Shown here: piece after piece, positions 16,263 to 25,188 of the stretch
Numbering within the stretch: position 1 is the stretch's first letter
Layout: the number at the start of each line of letters is the position of its first letter
From: Rathayibacter sp. SW19
Lineage (GTDB): Bacteria; Actinomycetota; Actinomycetes; Actinomycetales; Microbacteriaceae
DNA: 64,000 nucleotides
Assembly: GCF_030866825.1 (NCBI RefSeq)
Contig: NZ_CP133020.1
Location: 3,348,001 to 3,412,000, forward strand
Reading direction: 5' to 3'
Notes under the pieces: generated by a model
What the model was told of the DNA's origin: nothing
What the model saw: only the letters and a program-made list of their open reading frames with translations
Databases searched by the model: none
Program-made: the position numbers and the translations under genes

Positions 16263-17728
16263 GCAGACACACCTCGTTTCGAGTGCGGGAGAAACTGAAT
16301 CGAGAATACGACAGCAACCGCGAACGCCGCGAGCAGTTCCAGGCTGTGCTCGAAGCCGGTGGCCACGTTGCTCGTTCCGTAGAAAACGATTCCGACGAGC
16401 GTGACGCCGAGCGCCCCGCCGACTTGATTGATTGCCGAGAAGACTCCGGATGCTGATCCGAGCACGTGCGGCTCGACTTCGGCGAGCACGAGCGAGACCA
16501 TGGGAGCGAGAACGAATCCCATTCCGGCGCCATCGATTGCCAGACCCACGAACAGGAGTGGGAACGGTGCTGTGTGCGTCGACCACAGCAGTACTGCGAG
16601 GCCGATCGCCATCAGAGCGGCGCCTGCTGCGATCGTCTGCTTTCCCAGTCGTCGCCCCACCGTGGGCGAGAGCAGCAAAGCGATCAGGTACGCAGCCCCC
16701 AACGTGGCGAAGACCTCGCCCGAGCCGATTGCCGTGAACTCCAATCCATCCTGCAGATAGATCGCCAGGACGAGAAAGAATGACGCTTGTCCGATCCACG
16801 AAAAGAGCAGTGCGACCGATCCGCTTGTAAACGCGCGGTCGGCGAACAGGACCGGATCGACCAACGGCGTGCGGCCCAGTGCCGCCTTCCGTCTCATCAG
16901 CAGCACGAAACTCCACAAAAGCGCTCCGCTGACGGTGAGTGAGATCCACGTCCAAGTCGGCCACCCAGCCTGTCTGCCATTGATCAGCGGCAGCACCAGT
17001 GCGAAGAGTGCGACGGCGATGACGGCGACTCCCGCGAAGTCCAAATGCGACCGCTGTTCAGTGCTGACGAGAACTGGGCGGCCTTCTCGAATCACCCGCA
17101 TGGCGAACGCGACCGCGACAACGCCGAGCGGAATGTTGACGAGGAAGCAACTGCGCCATCCCCAGCCGAACAGGTCTGCCTGAATCAGGACTCCCCCGAT
17201 CAGCTGGCCGAAAACGGCGGCAACGCCCAATGCCAGCCCGTAACCCGTGAAGGCGTGAACGCGATCCCTGCCGGTGTACGTTGCGGCGATGATGGCGAGC
17301 ACTTGCGGGGCCATCACGGCAGCAGCCACGCCTTGGAATACGCTGGAAGCGACAAGCAAGTCCGCGTTCGGCGATAACCCGCAGGCCGCCGATGTGACGA
17401 CGAACGCAACCAGCCCGATGACGAACAGTCGGCGCCTGCCGTAGAGATCGCCCATTCGACCGGCCGTGATGACGCCGCAGGCGATCGCGACCGCGAATCC
17501 CGCAATGATCCACTGCACCTGTGCCGGGTCGGCATGAAGGCTGGACGTCATGGACGGCACTGCAACATTGACGATGAAGAAGTCGAGCGTGGTGACGAAC
17601 GTCGCGCATAGCACGATCATGAGCGTTGCCCAGCCTGCTCGACTCGGCACGTTCCCGTCGCCGGTCCCGTGCGACCACGCTGTTGTGGCCTGAGTTGGTG
17701 TGGCCTGAGTGTCGTTTCCTCTTCTCAT
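16259..17728 (-). CDS. MFS drug transporter, DHA2 family (14 TMS)
   Basis: A 489-aa proton-coupled exporter of the EmrB/QacA type. Seen: FVTTLDFFIVNVAVPSM (motif D1, TM1), RMGDLYGRRRLFVIG (motif A), and the proline/glycine-rich motif C segment around GYGLALGVAAVFGQLIGGVLI. Fourteen hydrophobic segments fit the length. Its stop codon overlaps the start of the MmyB-type regulator. It is divergent from the MMPL gene with 315 bp between, so both exporters may share regulation. Confidence 0.93.
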   Translation of the reverse strand: MRRGNDTQATPTQATTAWSHGTGDGNVPSRAGWATLMIVLCATFVTTLDFFIVNVAVPSMTSSLHADPAQVQWIIAGFAVAIACGVITAGRMGDLYGRRRLFVIGLVAFVVTSAACGLSPNADLLVASSVFQGVAAAVMAPQVLAIIAATYTGRDRVHAFTGYGLALGVAAVFGQLIGGVLIQADLFGWGWRSCFLVNIPLGVVAVAFAMRVIREGRPVLVSTEQRSHLDFAGVAVIAVALFALVLPLINGRQAGWPTWTWISLTVSGALLWSFVLLMRRKAALGRTPLVDPVLFADRAFTSGSVALLFSWIGQASFFLVLAIYLQDGLEFTAIGSGEVFATLGAAYLIALLLSPTVGRRLGKQTIAAGAALMAIGLAVLLWSTHTAPFPLLFVGLAIDGAGMGFVLAPMVSLVLAEVEPHVLGSASGVFSAINQVGGALGVTLVGIVFYGTSNVATGFEHSLELLAAFAVAVVFSIQFLPHSKRGVSA

Positions 17729-18043
17729 CGGAGGCTCCTCTTCGCATCGGTTGATTGATCAGTAGTTCACACATCGGCGCACGACGCGATTACCCGTGAG
17801 GTCATGCGCTGAGTCGGATGTTCTAGCCGATCGGTGGTGAATCACAAGCCGGTCGGCGGATGCGCCCCCAGCGCCGCGTTGAAAAGCTCGCTCTGTGAAT
17901 TCCCACACCCTCGCCTGCATCTGCACAACGACGCGGGCGATGACCCCCGGCGTAATGGACGACAACGACGCCAGGTTGCAGAGTCAGCACTCGAAGCAGT
18001 TGTTGACGGACACGGATGTTAGCGAACACGGAAGGAAGAGAAT
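17729..18043. promoter_or_regulatory. Divergent promoter region between two exporter genes
   Basis: This 315-bp region holds no convincing gene. It separates the MFS operon (minus) and the MMPL gene (plus). A TTGATTGATCAG stretch at about 17751-17762 lies shortly upstream of the MFS ribosome binding site (AGGAG) and is a candidate regulator site. GGAAGGAAGAGA just before 18044 provides the MMPL ribosome binding site. Confidence 0.45.
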
Positions 18044-20251
18044 ATGTCTGGATTGTTAGCTCGACTGGGCGGCTTCAGCGCACGACACAAATGGTGGGTC
18101 ATCGGGGCTTGGGTTGTGATTCTGTTCGTTTCCATCGCCGGCGAATCCGCACTCTCGCAGCCGATGACGACGACGTTCACGGTCAATTCTCTCCAGTCGG
18201 TGCGCACCCTCCACCAGGTTGAGCACGAATTCAACGGCTTCGGGAGCACCAACGGCGTCACCGTCGCATTTGCGGCGCCATCCGGCCAGCGGCTCACTGC
18301 TGCCGACCAGAGGACGATCGCTCAACTCAGCTCTGCACTGAAAACGCTGCCGGGCGTGAAGAGTGCTCCCGATCCGTTCGCTTCCGCAGTTAAGACACTC
18401 TCTCCGGATGGCCGAGTCGGTTACATTCCGGTGGCTGCGACCGGGAGCACGCCCAGCAGCGCGACGATCAACGGCATCACGAACGCGGTACAGCATGCGA
18501 ATAGCGCACAGTTGCAGGTCGCGACATCGGATGCGACGGCGCCGCCGGCCGGGAGCAGCCAGCTGGTCGGCATCATTCTGGCGCTGATCATCCTGCTCAT
18601 CACGTTCGGATCGTTCATGGCAGCGGGTCTTCCTCTGCTGGCCGCGCTCCTGGGGCTCGTCATCAGTCTGGCCGGAATCTCGATGGCCACGGCGTTCGTC
18701 AGTCTCAACTCCATCACGCCCGCGCTTGCACAGCTGCTCGCCCTGGCCGTCGGCATCGACTACTCGCTCTTCATCGTCAATCGGCACAGCACCCAGCTCC
18801 GTGCCGGAATGGACAGACGCACCTCTATTGTCCGGGCGACCGGCACAGCGGGAACCGCGGTGTTCTTCGCCGCCGCCACCGTGATCGTCGCGCTTGTAGG
18901 GCTGTCGGTCGCCAACATCGATTTCCTGACGGACATGGGTGTCGCCGCGGCGGCGGGTGTTGCGATCGCCATGCTCGTGGCCCTCACCCTCACACCAGCG
19001 CTGCTCGATCTCATCGGAAGGTTCGCACTCAGTCGACGCGCCCGCCGCAGAGTCGCGACCGGAACCACTCCACGGACAGGGCGCGCGTCACAGCGTTGGA
19101 TGCGTGCGATCGGTCGCCACCCCGCCTTATTCACGGTCGCGGGGCTCGCGCTGTTGGCAATCCTTGCGGTGCCGGTATTCAGCATGCGACTGGGGCTGGC
19201 CAATGGCGGCACCCAACCTTCCGGGTCTTCCGAACGCACCGAATTCCAGCTCATGTCAGAAGGGTTCGGCACGGGAGTCAACGGCCCGATTCTCGTCTCG
19301 GCGCACTTTCCCAGCACGACGGTGTCGCCTGGCGGCGTCGCCGCACTGACGACCACGCTGGAGCACACCCGTGACGTTTCGCGAGTCATCCCGGTCGCCG
19401 CGCATGACAGCGACGTTCTGTTGACAGTCCTCCCTTCGAGCGGTCCATCGGACGACGCCACCGTGGCACTCGTGAATGCGCTGCGACACCTCTCGACCTC
19501 GACGATCAGTGGACAACCGAGCCTGCAGGTCACCGGGGAAACCGCCGTGCAGATCGACATCTCGCAAGACCTCCTCGGAGTCCTCCCGCTCTACCTCGCC
19601 ATCGTCGCGGGGTTCGCCTTCATCCTCTTGCTCGTCGTCTTCCGTTCCGTGCTCATCCCACTCAAAGCGGCCGTCGGATTCCTCCTCAGCCTCGGGGCTA
19701 CTCTGGGCTGCACCGTTGCCGTGTATCAGTGGGGCTGGCTCGGCACCGTGTTCGGAGTAGACCCCGCCGCGCCACTCCTGAGCCTCCTGCCGATCATTGT
19801 CATCGCGGTGCTCTTCGGGCTGTCGATGGACTATGAGATGTTCCTCATCTCCGGAATGCACGAGCAACACGACGCCAAAAACGCCGGACCACAGCAATCG
19901 GTCGTGCTGGGCTTCAGTCAGGGCGCAAAGGTCGTCGCAGCGGCAGCCCTCATCATGGTCAGTGTGTTCGGCAGCGGAATCTTCAGCGGAACCCAGGGCC
20001 TTCGCCCGATCGCCTTCGCCCTGGCCTTCGGAGTGCTGGTGGACGCGTTCGTCGTGCGGATGACGCTGGTTCCCGCCGTGATGCTGATGTTTGGCCGGGC
20101 GTCGTGGTGGATCCCGAACTGGCTTCGACGCGTCATTCCCCACGTCGATATCGAGGGCGCATCCCTCGGTAGCCTGGAATCCGCTTCAGTGCCGATCGCT
20201 GTCATGGCCGACTCGGCCAACTCGCCGGAGTCGGCCAAAGTCAACGCATGA
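18044..20251 (+). CDS. MMPL family RND transporter
   Basis: A 735-aa RND-superfamily exporter, length and layout as in actinobacterial MMPL proteins: one N-terminal TM helix, an extracytoplasmic domain (about 40-175), TM2-6, a second extracytoplasmic domain (about 375-515) and TM8-12. GIDYSLFIVNRH in TM4 and GLSMDYEMFLISGMHEQ in TM10 carry the conserved Asp-Tyr pairs for proton relay. Such proteins export lipids, siderophores or drugs using the proton gradient. No lipid-synthesis genes are nearby; the divergent MFS operon suggests a detoxification role. Confidence 0.93.
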   Translation: MSGLLARLGGFSARHKWWVIGAWVVILFVSIAGESALSQPMTTTFTVNSLQSVRTLHQVEHEFNGFGSTNGVTVAFAAPSGQRLTAADQRTIAQLSSALKTLPGVKSAPDPFASAVKTLSPDGRVGYIPVAATGSTPSSATINGITNAVQHANSAQLQVATSDATAPPAGSSQLVGIILALIILLITFGSFMAAGLPLLAALLGLVISLAGISMATAFVSLNSITPALAQLLALAVGIDYSLFIVNRHSTQLRAGMDRRTSIVRATGTAGTAVFFAAATVIVALVGLSVANIDFLTDMGVAAAAGVAIAMLVALTLTPALLDLIGRFALSRRARRRVATGTTPRTGRASQRWMRAIGRHPALFTVAGLALLAILAVPVFSMRLGLANGGTQPSGSSERTEFQLMSEGFGTGVNGPILVSAHFPSTTVSPGGVAALTTTLEHTRDVSRVIPVAAHDSDVLLTVLPSSGPSDDATVALVNALRHLSTSTISGQPSLQVTGETAVQIDISQDLLGVLPLYLAIVAGFAFILLLVVFRSVLIPLKAAVGFLLSLGATLGCTVAVYQWGWLGTVFGVDPAAPLLSLLPIIVIAVLFGLSMDYEMFLISGMHEQHDAKNAGPQQSVVLGFSQGAKVVAAAALIMVSVFGSGIFSGTQGLRPIAFALAFGVLVDAFVVRMTLVPAVMLMFGRASWWIPNWLRRVIPHVDIEGASLGSLESASVPIAVMADSANSPESAKVNA

Positions 20252-20664
20252 CGTTCGGCATACGCTTGCCCTTTGTCGAGGGGACGCTTGGGCGATCGTG
20301 AAGTGTGGATCGCCAGTTCGGTGCCGCTGCGGGCATCCGTCTCGCGTGCGGGACCAGATTTGGGTGGATGCGTGGCCGCCTCGATACAGTAGTCGGGCGG
20401 ACCTGTGCATGATTCAGGTTGCACCGGCTGGCACGCCGTTCAGGGCGTCGTGGGGTGCCACTCCAGCCTGAATTGTGAACCGCAAACCGCGGATTGACCA
20501 CCCGGTTCGCTGATCGAGCAATGCCCTGAGGAGGCCGGCCGCGGCCGTCTCGAGGGGCAGCCAGCGAGCGCAGCGAGCAGGCGTCGAGACCTACGTGGCC
20601 CGCACGGTCGCCTTGCAGTCACGCGGCCAATGGAAATGTCGCACGCAGAGATTACACTCCCCAC
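20252..20664. other. Intergenic region with a dispersed-repeat copy
   Basis: No gene is supported in these 413 bp. The first half is unremarkable GC-rich sequence. Positions about 20503-20595 form a partial copy of the large palindromic repeat also found at 43919, 47305, 48617 and 52538. The final 60 bp hold the promoter of the DinB-like gene. Confidence 0.5.
20503..20595. repeat. REP-like palindromic repeat, copy 1 (partial)
   Basis: This copy carries the hallmark CGAGCGCAGCGAGCAGGCG followed by TCGAGACC, and starts with CTGATCGAGCAATGCCCTGAGGAGG as in copy 2 at 43919. It lacks the opposite arm, so the palindrome is incomplete. Confidence 0.75.
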
Positions 20665-21246
20665 ATGGAAACTGATCAGCTGTTCCTCGCCTCAGATGCC
20701 GCTCTTCGCAGCGTCATCGACCGCATCACGCCTGACGACTTTGACAAGAGCGTTCCGGCCGAATGGTCGCGCGCTCCCGACCCCACTATCCGAGACATCC
20801 TGAGAGCGCATGCCTACGACGAGGCCTGGATTCCCGGTGTCCTCGCCGGCGCCTCGATCGCTGATGGCGACGACCTGCGTGACCGCGACCTGCTCGGCGA
20901 TGATCCGATCGCCGCCTACGACGCGCTGAACGACACCGCGACAGCCGCCGTGCGCGAGGGCGTCGCCCCTGGCTCGATATTCCGCTTCCAGTACGGCGGC
21001 TACCCGGCAGAAGAGGGGTTTGTGCATCTGGCGCTCTATCGCGCGTTCCAGGCGTGGCTGATTGCAAAGCACCTCAACATTCCATTCCACCTCTCGCCGG
21101 AGATCATCGCCGGGATGAACGAGCACGTCGTGGCTCACGCGGACGAGTGGCGCGCCTTCGGGGTGTTCCCTCCCGCGATCGATCCGCCGGCCGATGCCGA
21201 CGACGAGACGCAGCTGCTCTGCGCTGTCGGATACTGGGCCTCCTGA
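20665..21246 (+). CDS. DinB/maleylpyruvate-isomerase-type four-helix protein
   Basis: A 193-aa protein of the DinB / mycothiol-dependent maleylpyruvate isomerase N-terminal superfamily. The first helix has ASDAALRSVIDRITPDDF, followed by LRAHAYDEAW, whose histidine occupies the usual first metal-ligand position; FVHLALYRAFQAWLIAKHL gives the third helix. Members bind a divalent metal with a histidine triad and may act as thiol-dependent transferases. Only some histidines are clear here, so the catalytic role is uncertain. It stands alone on the plus strand. Confidence 0.72.
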   Translation: METDQLFLASDAALRSVIDRITPDDFDKSVPAEWSRAPDPTIRDILRAHAYDEAWIPGVLAGASIADGDDLRDRDLLGDDPIAAYDALNDTATAAVREGVAPGSIFRFQYGGYPAEEGFVHLALYRAFQAWLIAKHLNIPFHLSPEIIAGMNEHVVAHADEWRAFGVFPPAIDPPADADDETQLLCAVGYWAS

Positions 21247-21458
21247 GCCCGACCGCGCGAACGATCGCCCGGAGATTTGGCGCTAGCCCGGACGTGCAAC
21301 CGCTTGTCAATCCGGGTTGGCGCACAAAGTCCGGTCTTGCGTGAAGGGCGAGGTACGCCGGGCGCCGCGTGCGGCGGTTGTGCACGACGGAGGCGCCGCG
21401 TTGCGGTCTGTTACGCACACACCAAATTCAGCACACGCGCTCCGGTACGGTTGCACGC

Positions 21459-22754
21459 ATGGCAGATCGCGAATACGGCTTCCGCACGCGTGCGATTCAC
21501 GCGGGTAACATCCCCGACCAGGTCACCGGTGCGCGGGCGCTGCCGATCTACCAGAGCACAGCCTTCGTCTTCGACGACACCGCGGATGCCGCCGCCCGCT
21601 TCGCCCTTCAAAAGTACGGAAACATCTACTCGCGTCTCGCCAACCCCACGGTTGCGAGCTTCGAGGAGCGCATCGCCAGCCTCGAGGGCGGGCTCGGCGC
21701 CGTCGCAACGTCCTCGGGATTGAGCGCCCAGTACATCACGTTCGCATCGCTGGCCGGTGCAGGCGACCACATCGTCGCATCCGCGAATCTGTACGGCGGG
21801 TCGATCACCCAGTTGGACGTGACGCTGCGCCGCTTCGGCATCGAGACGACGTTCGTACACAGTGCGGATCCCGAGGATTATGCGGACGCAATCACGGACA
21901 AGACCAAGCTGATCTTCGCCGAGATCATCGGTAACCCGAGCGGTGAGATCGCCGACATCGAGGGTCTTGCCGCCGTTGCGCACGCCGCCGGCCTGCCGCT
22001 CATCATCGACTCGACGCTGGCGACGCCATTTCTCAACCGTCCGTTCGAGTGGGGTGCCGACGTCGTCATCCACTCCGCCACGAAGTTCCTCGGCGGGCAC
22101 GGCACGACGATGGGCGGTGTTGTCGTTGAAAGCGGCCGGTTCGAGTGGCACAGTGACAGGTTTCCGCTGTTCTCCGAGCCGGTGCACACCTACGGCAACC
22201 TGCGTTGGTCGGACAATTTCGGCGAGTATGCATTCCTCACCCGGCTGCGCGCCGAGCAGCTCCGCGACATCGGCCCCACGCTGGCGCCGCACTCGGCATT
22301 CCTTCTCGCGCAGGGTGTCGAGACGCTGCCCTTTCGGATGAAGGCGCACGTCGACAACGCGCGCGCTGTCGCCGAATGGCTTGACGCCGACCCGCGCATC
22401 GACCAGGTGTTCTGGGCCGGGCTGCCGGCGCATCCGCATCACGATCGCGCTCAGAAATATCTGCCGGGCGGCGCCGGTTCCGTGTTCAGTTTCACTGTTG
22501 CGGGCGGGCGCGATGCTGGTCGCCGGTTCATCGAGTCGCTCAACCTGGCCAGCCACCTGGCGAACATCGGCGACACGAAGACACTCGTCATCCACCCGGC
22601 ATCGACAACGCACGGTCAGCTCACCGAGCGGCAGTTGGAAGATGCCGGCGTTCTGCCCGGGCTGGTGCGCATCAGCGTCGGCATCGAGGATGTCGATGAC
22701 ATCATCTACGATCTGGACCAGGCACTCGCACAGGCAGTGGAGGCAGCGGCATGA
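21459..22754 (+). CDS. metY: O-acetylhomoserine sulfhydrylase
   Basis: A 431-aa PLP enzyme of the Cys/Met metabolism family that makes homocysteine from O-acetylhomoserine and sulfide. The PLP lysine is K209 in DVVIHSATKFLGGHGT; YSRLANPTVASFEERIASLEGG and GDTKTLVIHPASTTHGQL are hallmarks of MetY rather than cystathionine synthase. ATG 21459 gives the family start (REYGFRTRAIHAGN). The gene overlaps the CoA-binding protein gene (ATGA), a pair often kept together in actinobacteria. I find no SAM riboswitch upstream. Confidence 0.94.
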   Translation: MADREYGFRTRAIHAGNIPDQVTGARALPIYQSTAFVFDDTADAAARFALQKYGNIYSRLANPTVASFEERIASLEGGLGAVATSSGLSAQYITFASLAGAGDHIVASANLYGGSITQLDVTLRRFGIETTFVHSADPEDYADAITDKTKLIFAEIIGNPSGEIADIEGLAAVAHAAGLPLIIDSTLATPFLNRPFEWGADVVIHSATKFLGGHGTTMGGVVVESGRFEWHSDRFPLFSEPVHTYGNLRWSDNFGEYAFLTRLRAEQLRDIGPTLAPHSAFLLAQGVETLPFRMKAHVDNARAVAEWLDADPRIDQVFWAGLPAHPHHDRAQKYLPGGAGSVFSFTVAGGRDAGRRFIESLNLASHLANIGDTKTLVIHPASTTHGQLTERQLEDAGVLPGLVRISVGIEDVDDIIYDLDQALAQAVEAAA

Positions 22755-23488
22755 CCGACATCGGTACGAGTACGACGCTTGACCCTTCGGCAAGCTCAGG
22801 GAACGCGGCAAGCTCAGGGAACGCTGCGGGCTCAGGGAACGCGCCGGGCGGAGGGAACGCGGCGGGCTCCGGGAACGCTGCGGGCGTAGGGAACGGCGCA
22901 AGCTCGGGGAACGCGTCAAGCGATGTCGATTCGGCAACAGTGCACCTGGCCAATGGCCTGAGTTGCGAGGTGCCCGCGGATTCACCGCTGGCGAAGCTGC
23001 TGCGCTCCCAACGCACCTGGGTCGGCCCGGATGCGAAGGCCCGGCTCAAGCTGCTCCGGGCGGCAAAGTCCGTGGCGATCGTCGGCGCATCCGCTAACTT
23101 CTCGCGCGCGAGCTACTTCGTCGAAACCTATCTGCAGCAATCCAGCGACTACCGCTTGTATTTCGTGAATCCGAACGCCGACACCATCCTCGGTCAGAAA
23201 GCGTACCCGAGCCTGGCGTCGCTCCCTGAGGTGCCGGACATCGTGGATGTCTTCCGTCGCGGCAGCGACATTCCGAGCGTGATCGACGAAGTCGTCGCGG
23301 TCGGTTCACCGACGATCTGGGTGCAACTCGGAATCTGGAATCAGGATGCCGCGTACTACGGTGAAGAGAAGGGTCTCACCGTTGTGATGGACCGTTGCAT
23401 CAAAATCGAGCACGCCCGCTTCAACGGCGGGCTGCATCTGCTCGGCTTCGACACCGGTCAGATCACGGCGCGCAAGACCATCCGCTGA
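22751..23488 (+). CDS. CoA-binding protein with N-terminal hexapeptide-repeat extension
   Basis: A YccU-type CoA-binding (succinyl-CoA-synthetase-alpha-like Rossmann) protein of 245 aa. The core from about residue 60 has LLRAAKSVAIVGASANFSRASYFVETYL, VYFVNPNAD-like RLYFVNPNADTILGQKAYPSL, and VVMDRCIKIEHARF. Residues about 13-57 are a Ser-Ser-Gly-Asn-Ala-Ala repeat encoded by seven 18-bp units, not part of the family. It is coupled to metY. The core may bind CoA or act in redox regulation; the extension should be disordered and soluble. Confidence 0.9.
   Translation: MTDIGTSTTLDPSASSGNAASSGNAAGSGNAPGGGNAAGSGNAAGVGNGASSGNASSDVDSATVHLANGLSCEVPADSPLAKLLRSQRTWVGPDAKARLKLLRAAKSVAIVGASANFSRASYFVETYLQQSSDYRLYFVNPNADTILGQKAYPSLASLPEVPDIVDVFRRGSDIPSVIDEVVAVGSPTIWVQLGIWNQDAAYYGEEKGLTVVMDRCIKIEHARFNGGLHLLGFDTGQITARKTIR
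22791..22916. repeat. Seven 18-bp tandem units in the CoA-binding gene
   Basis: Units resemble GCAAGCTCAGGGAACGCG; the first two are almost identical and later ones drift (GCGGGCTCAGGGAACGCG and so on). They encode SSGNAA-like hexapeptides. The same unit is amplified inside the serine dehydratase gene at 44617. Confidence 0.92.
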
Positions 23489-23503
23489 CCGAAGGAACTA
23501 GCC

Positions 23504-23785
23504 ATGGGCGAGGCCCGCACCGACCGCGATCTCGTCTCCCTCTTCATCAAGGCGCTCCGACGTCTCGGCGACGCCGGTCAACCGCAGGAGGCCGCACGGC
23601 TCGGCGCTCAGGCCTGGTGGCTGCTGAAGAACGACGACCCGCAGGCCGCCGAACACGTGAACGGTGTCATGCACTATCTGGCGCGTCTGGAAGCCCAGGC
23701 TGAAGCTCGCCCGACGACTGCGGATGCTGCAGATCCGGCGTTATCGCCGGTTCCGGATGCGACGCCGCCGGCTGCGCTCGCCTGA
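23504..23785 (+). CDS. Small conserved-looking protein of unknown function
   Basis: A 93-aa protein preceded by an AAGGAA ribosome binding site, 15 bp after the CoA-binding gene, so part of the metY transcript. Residues 1-60 are predicted helical (LVSLFIKALRRLGDAGQPQEAARLGAQAWWLLK), somewhat like a TPR or helical-hairpin protein; the last 30 are Ala/Pro-rich. I do not recognise the family. Its last 119 bp overlap the end of the convergent MFS gene, where both frames are low-complexity. Confidence 0.7.
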   Translation: MGEARTDRDLVSLFIKALRRLGDAGQPQEAARLGAQAWWLLKNDDPQAAEHVNGVMHYLARLEAQAEARPTTADAADPALSPVPDATPPAALA

Positions 23786-24962
23786 GAGAGCCGGCGCGCG
23801 GCATCCGTAGTGCGTAGGCAGACGCGATGAGCATGAGCGCGGCTGCCACGCCGAACGCTGCCTGGAACGACCAGACATCCACGAGCCAACCCGCGACGAT
23901 CGGGCCGATGATGGCGCCGAAATCCGAGAACATCGAGAACACGGCGACCGGTGTGCCGCTTCGAGCACCGGCAGCGTCGCCGACGGATGCCGCCGGCGCC
24001 GTGCCCATGAACGCTGCGGCGACTCCATAAACACACAGCAACGCAATCAGCAGCCACATATTGCCGGCGAACGGCACAGCGAACAGCGCGACCGCACCTA
24101 CGGAGTACGCCCCGATGATGGCGGGCTTTCTACCGACCTTGTCGACGAACGTGCCCGCCGGCCCGAGCGCGAGTGTTTGCGCGACGGCGGCGATTGCGAA
24201 GGCTATGCCGGTCCAGGTCGGGGTGTAGTGCAACGCTTCGACGATGAGCACGGGCACGAGGGCGCTGCGCACACCGAGTGCGGCCCAGCCCTGCGCAAAG
24301 TTGGCCAAGCACGCGGCGCGGTAGCGGCGATCGCGCAACACCTCACGGAACGGTTTCGGTGGTTCGGCGGCGGCATCCGCTTCGGTCTTGGACGCCGGCT
24401 TCAGCATGAACAGCCCGATCAGCCCGGCGACCGCCAGGGTTCCGGCGTAGAAGAAGAACGGCGCCCGCAACGACACGAGTGCCAGAAGACCGCCGAGCGC
24501 CGGCCCGGCCATGCCTCCGATCAGAAAGCCGCCCTGGTAGAAGCCGACGGCGCGGCCGCGGATTTCCGGCACGGTTGAGCCGAGCAGGAGTGTCATCGCC
24601 GACACCGAGAACATGGCGGAACCGATGCCGCCTGCACCCCGCAGAATGAGCACCTGCGGGTAATTCTGCGCAACCCCGACCAGGGCGCTTGAGACCGCAA
24701 CGATGCCGATGCCGATCGCCAGAATGGTGCGTTCGCCGCCCTTGTTGATCAGCCAGCCGCAGAACGGGCTCGACACCAAACGCATCAGCGCGAATGCCGA
24801 AACGACCGCGCCGATCTCGAGGTAGCCGACTCCGAAGCTCTTGACGAAGACGGGCAGCACCGGCACGACGACGCCGAAGCCGACCATCACGAAGAAGGCG
24901 ACGATGCCGAGCACGACCACGTCTCGGCCGAGGCGCGGCTTGATCGGGGACGGACTGCTCAC
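23667..24962 (-). CDS. MFS transporter (12 TMS)
   Basis: A 431-aa major facilitator with twelve hydrophobic segments. VVVPVLPVFVKSFGV is in TM1, and FCGWLINKGGERTILAIG resembles motif A between TM2 and TM3; GIGSAMFSVSAMTLL and GFYQGGFLIGGMAGPALGGLL follow the motif C area. It looks like the multidrug or sugar-efflux DHA1 group; the substrate is unknown. The C-terminal tail of about 45 residues after the last helix is Pro/Ala/Gln-rich and lies over the convergent 93-codon gene. Confidence 0.9.
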   Translation of the reverse strand: MSSPSPIKPRLGRDVVVLGIVAFFVMVGFGVVVPVLPVFVKSFGVGYLEIGAVVSAFALMRLVSSPFCGWLINKGGERTILAIGIGIVAVSSALVGVAQNYPQVLILRGAGGIGSAMFSVSAMTLLLGSTVPEIRGRAVGFYQGGFLIGGMAGPALGGLLALVSLRAPFFFYAGTLAVAGLIGLFMLKPASKTEADAAAEPPKPFREVLRDRRYRAACLANFAQGWAALGVRSALVPVLIVEALHYTPTWTGIAFAIAAVAQTLALGPAGTFVDKVGRKPAIIGAYSVGAVALFAVPFAGNMWLLIALLCVYGVAAAFMGTAPAASVGDAAGARSGTPVAVFSMFSDFGAIIGPIVAGWLVDVWSFQAAFGVAAALMLIASAYALRMPRAGSLRRAQPAASHPEPAITPDLQHPQSSGELQPGLPDAPDSA

Positions 24963-25188
24963 CCCTCAAGGCTAGGCGGTGCGCGGAAGGTGCCGCAGCC
25001 GATCATTGAGAAACCCTTGCACGCCCCCCAAACGCGGGTATACGGTCGATTTGCTCGTTCTGCACGACGGTCGATTGCGAAAGGCGGAGCCAGAGCTGAC
25101 CGCGCCGACGAGTCACAACGACTGTGCTGCCGGCCCACACAGCCATTGCGTATCGATAGTTGAACGAACGTCAGTGAGGTTGTCAATT

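Noticed and set aside
20241..20501. 86-codon minus-strand frame in the 20.25-20.66 kb gap
   Set aside because: Arg/Pro-rich, no ribosome binding site, no recognisable domain, and it overlaps the MMPL gene end.
21247..21458. SAM riboswitch upstream of metY
   Set aside because: I looked for SAM-I, SAM-II and SAM-IV core motifs and saw none in the 212-bp gap.
21411..22985. 524-codon minus-strand frame opposite metY
   Set aside because: The plus strand encodes a clear PLP enzyme with all motifs; the antisense frame is Arg/Val-rich and partly made of the 18-bp repeat.
25140..25188. PHO box before the secreted phosphoesterase
   Set aside because: GTTGAACGAACGTC is only vaguely like the repeat GTTCACC pattern; no two well-spaced units are present.
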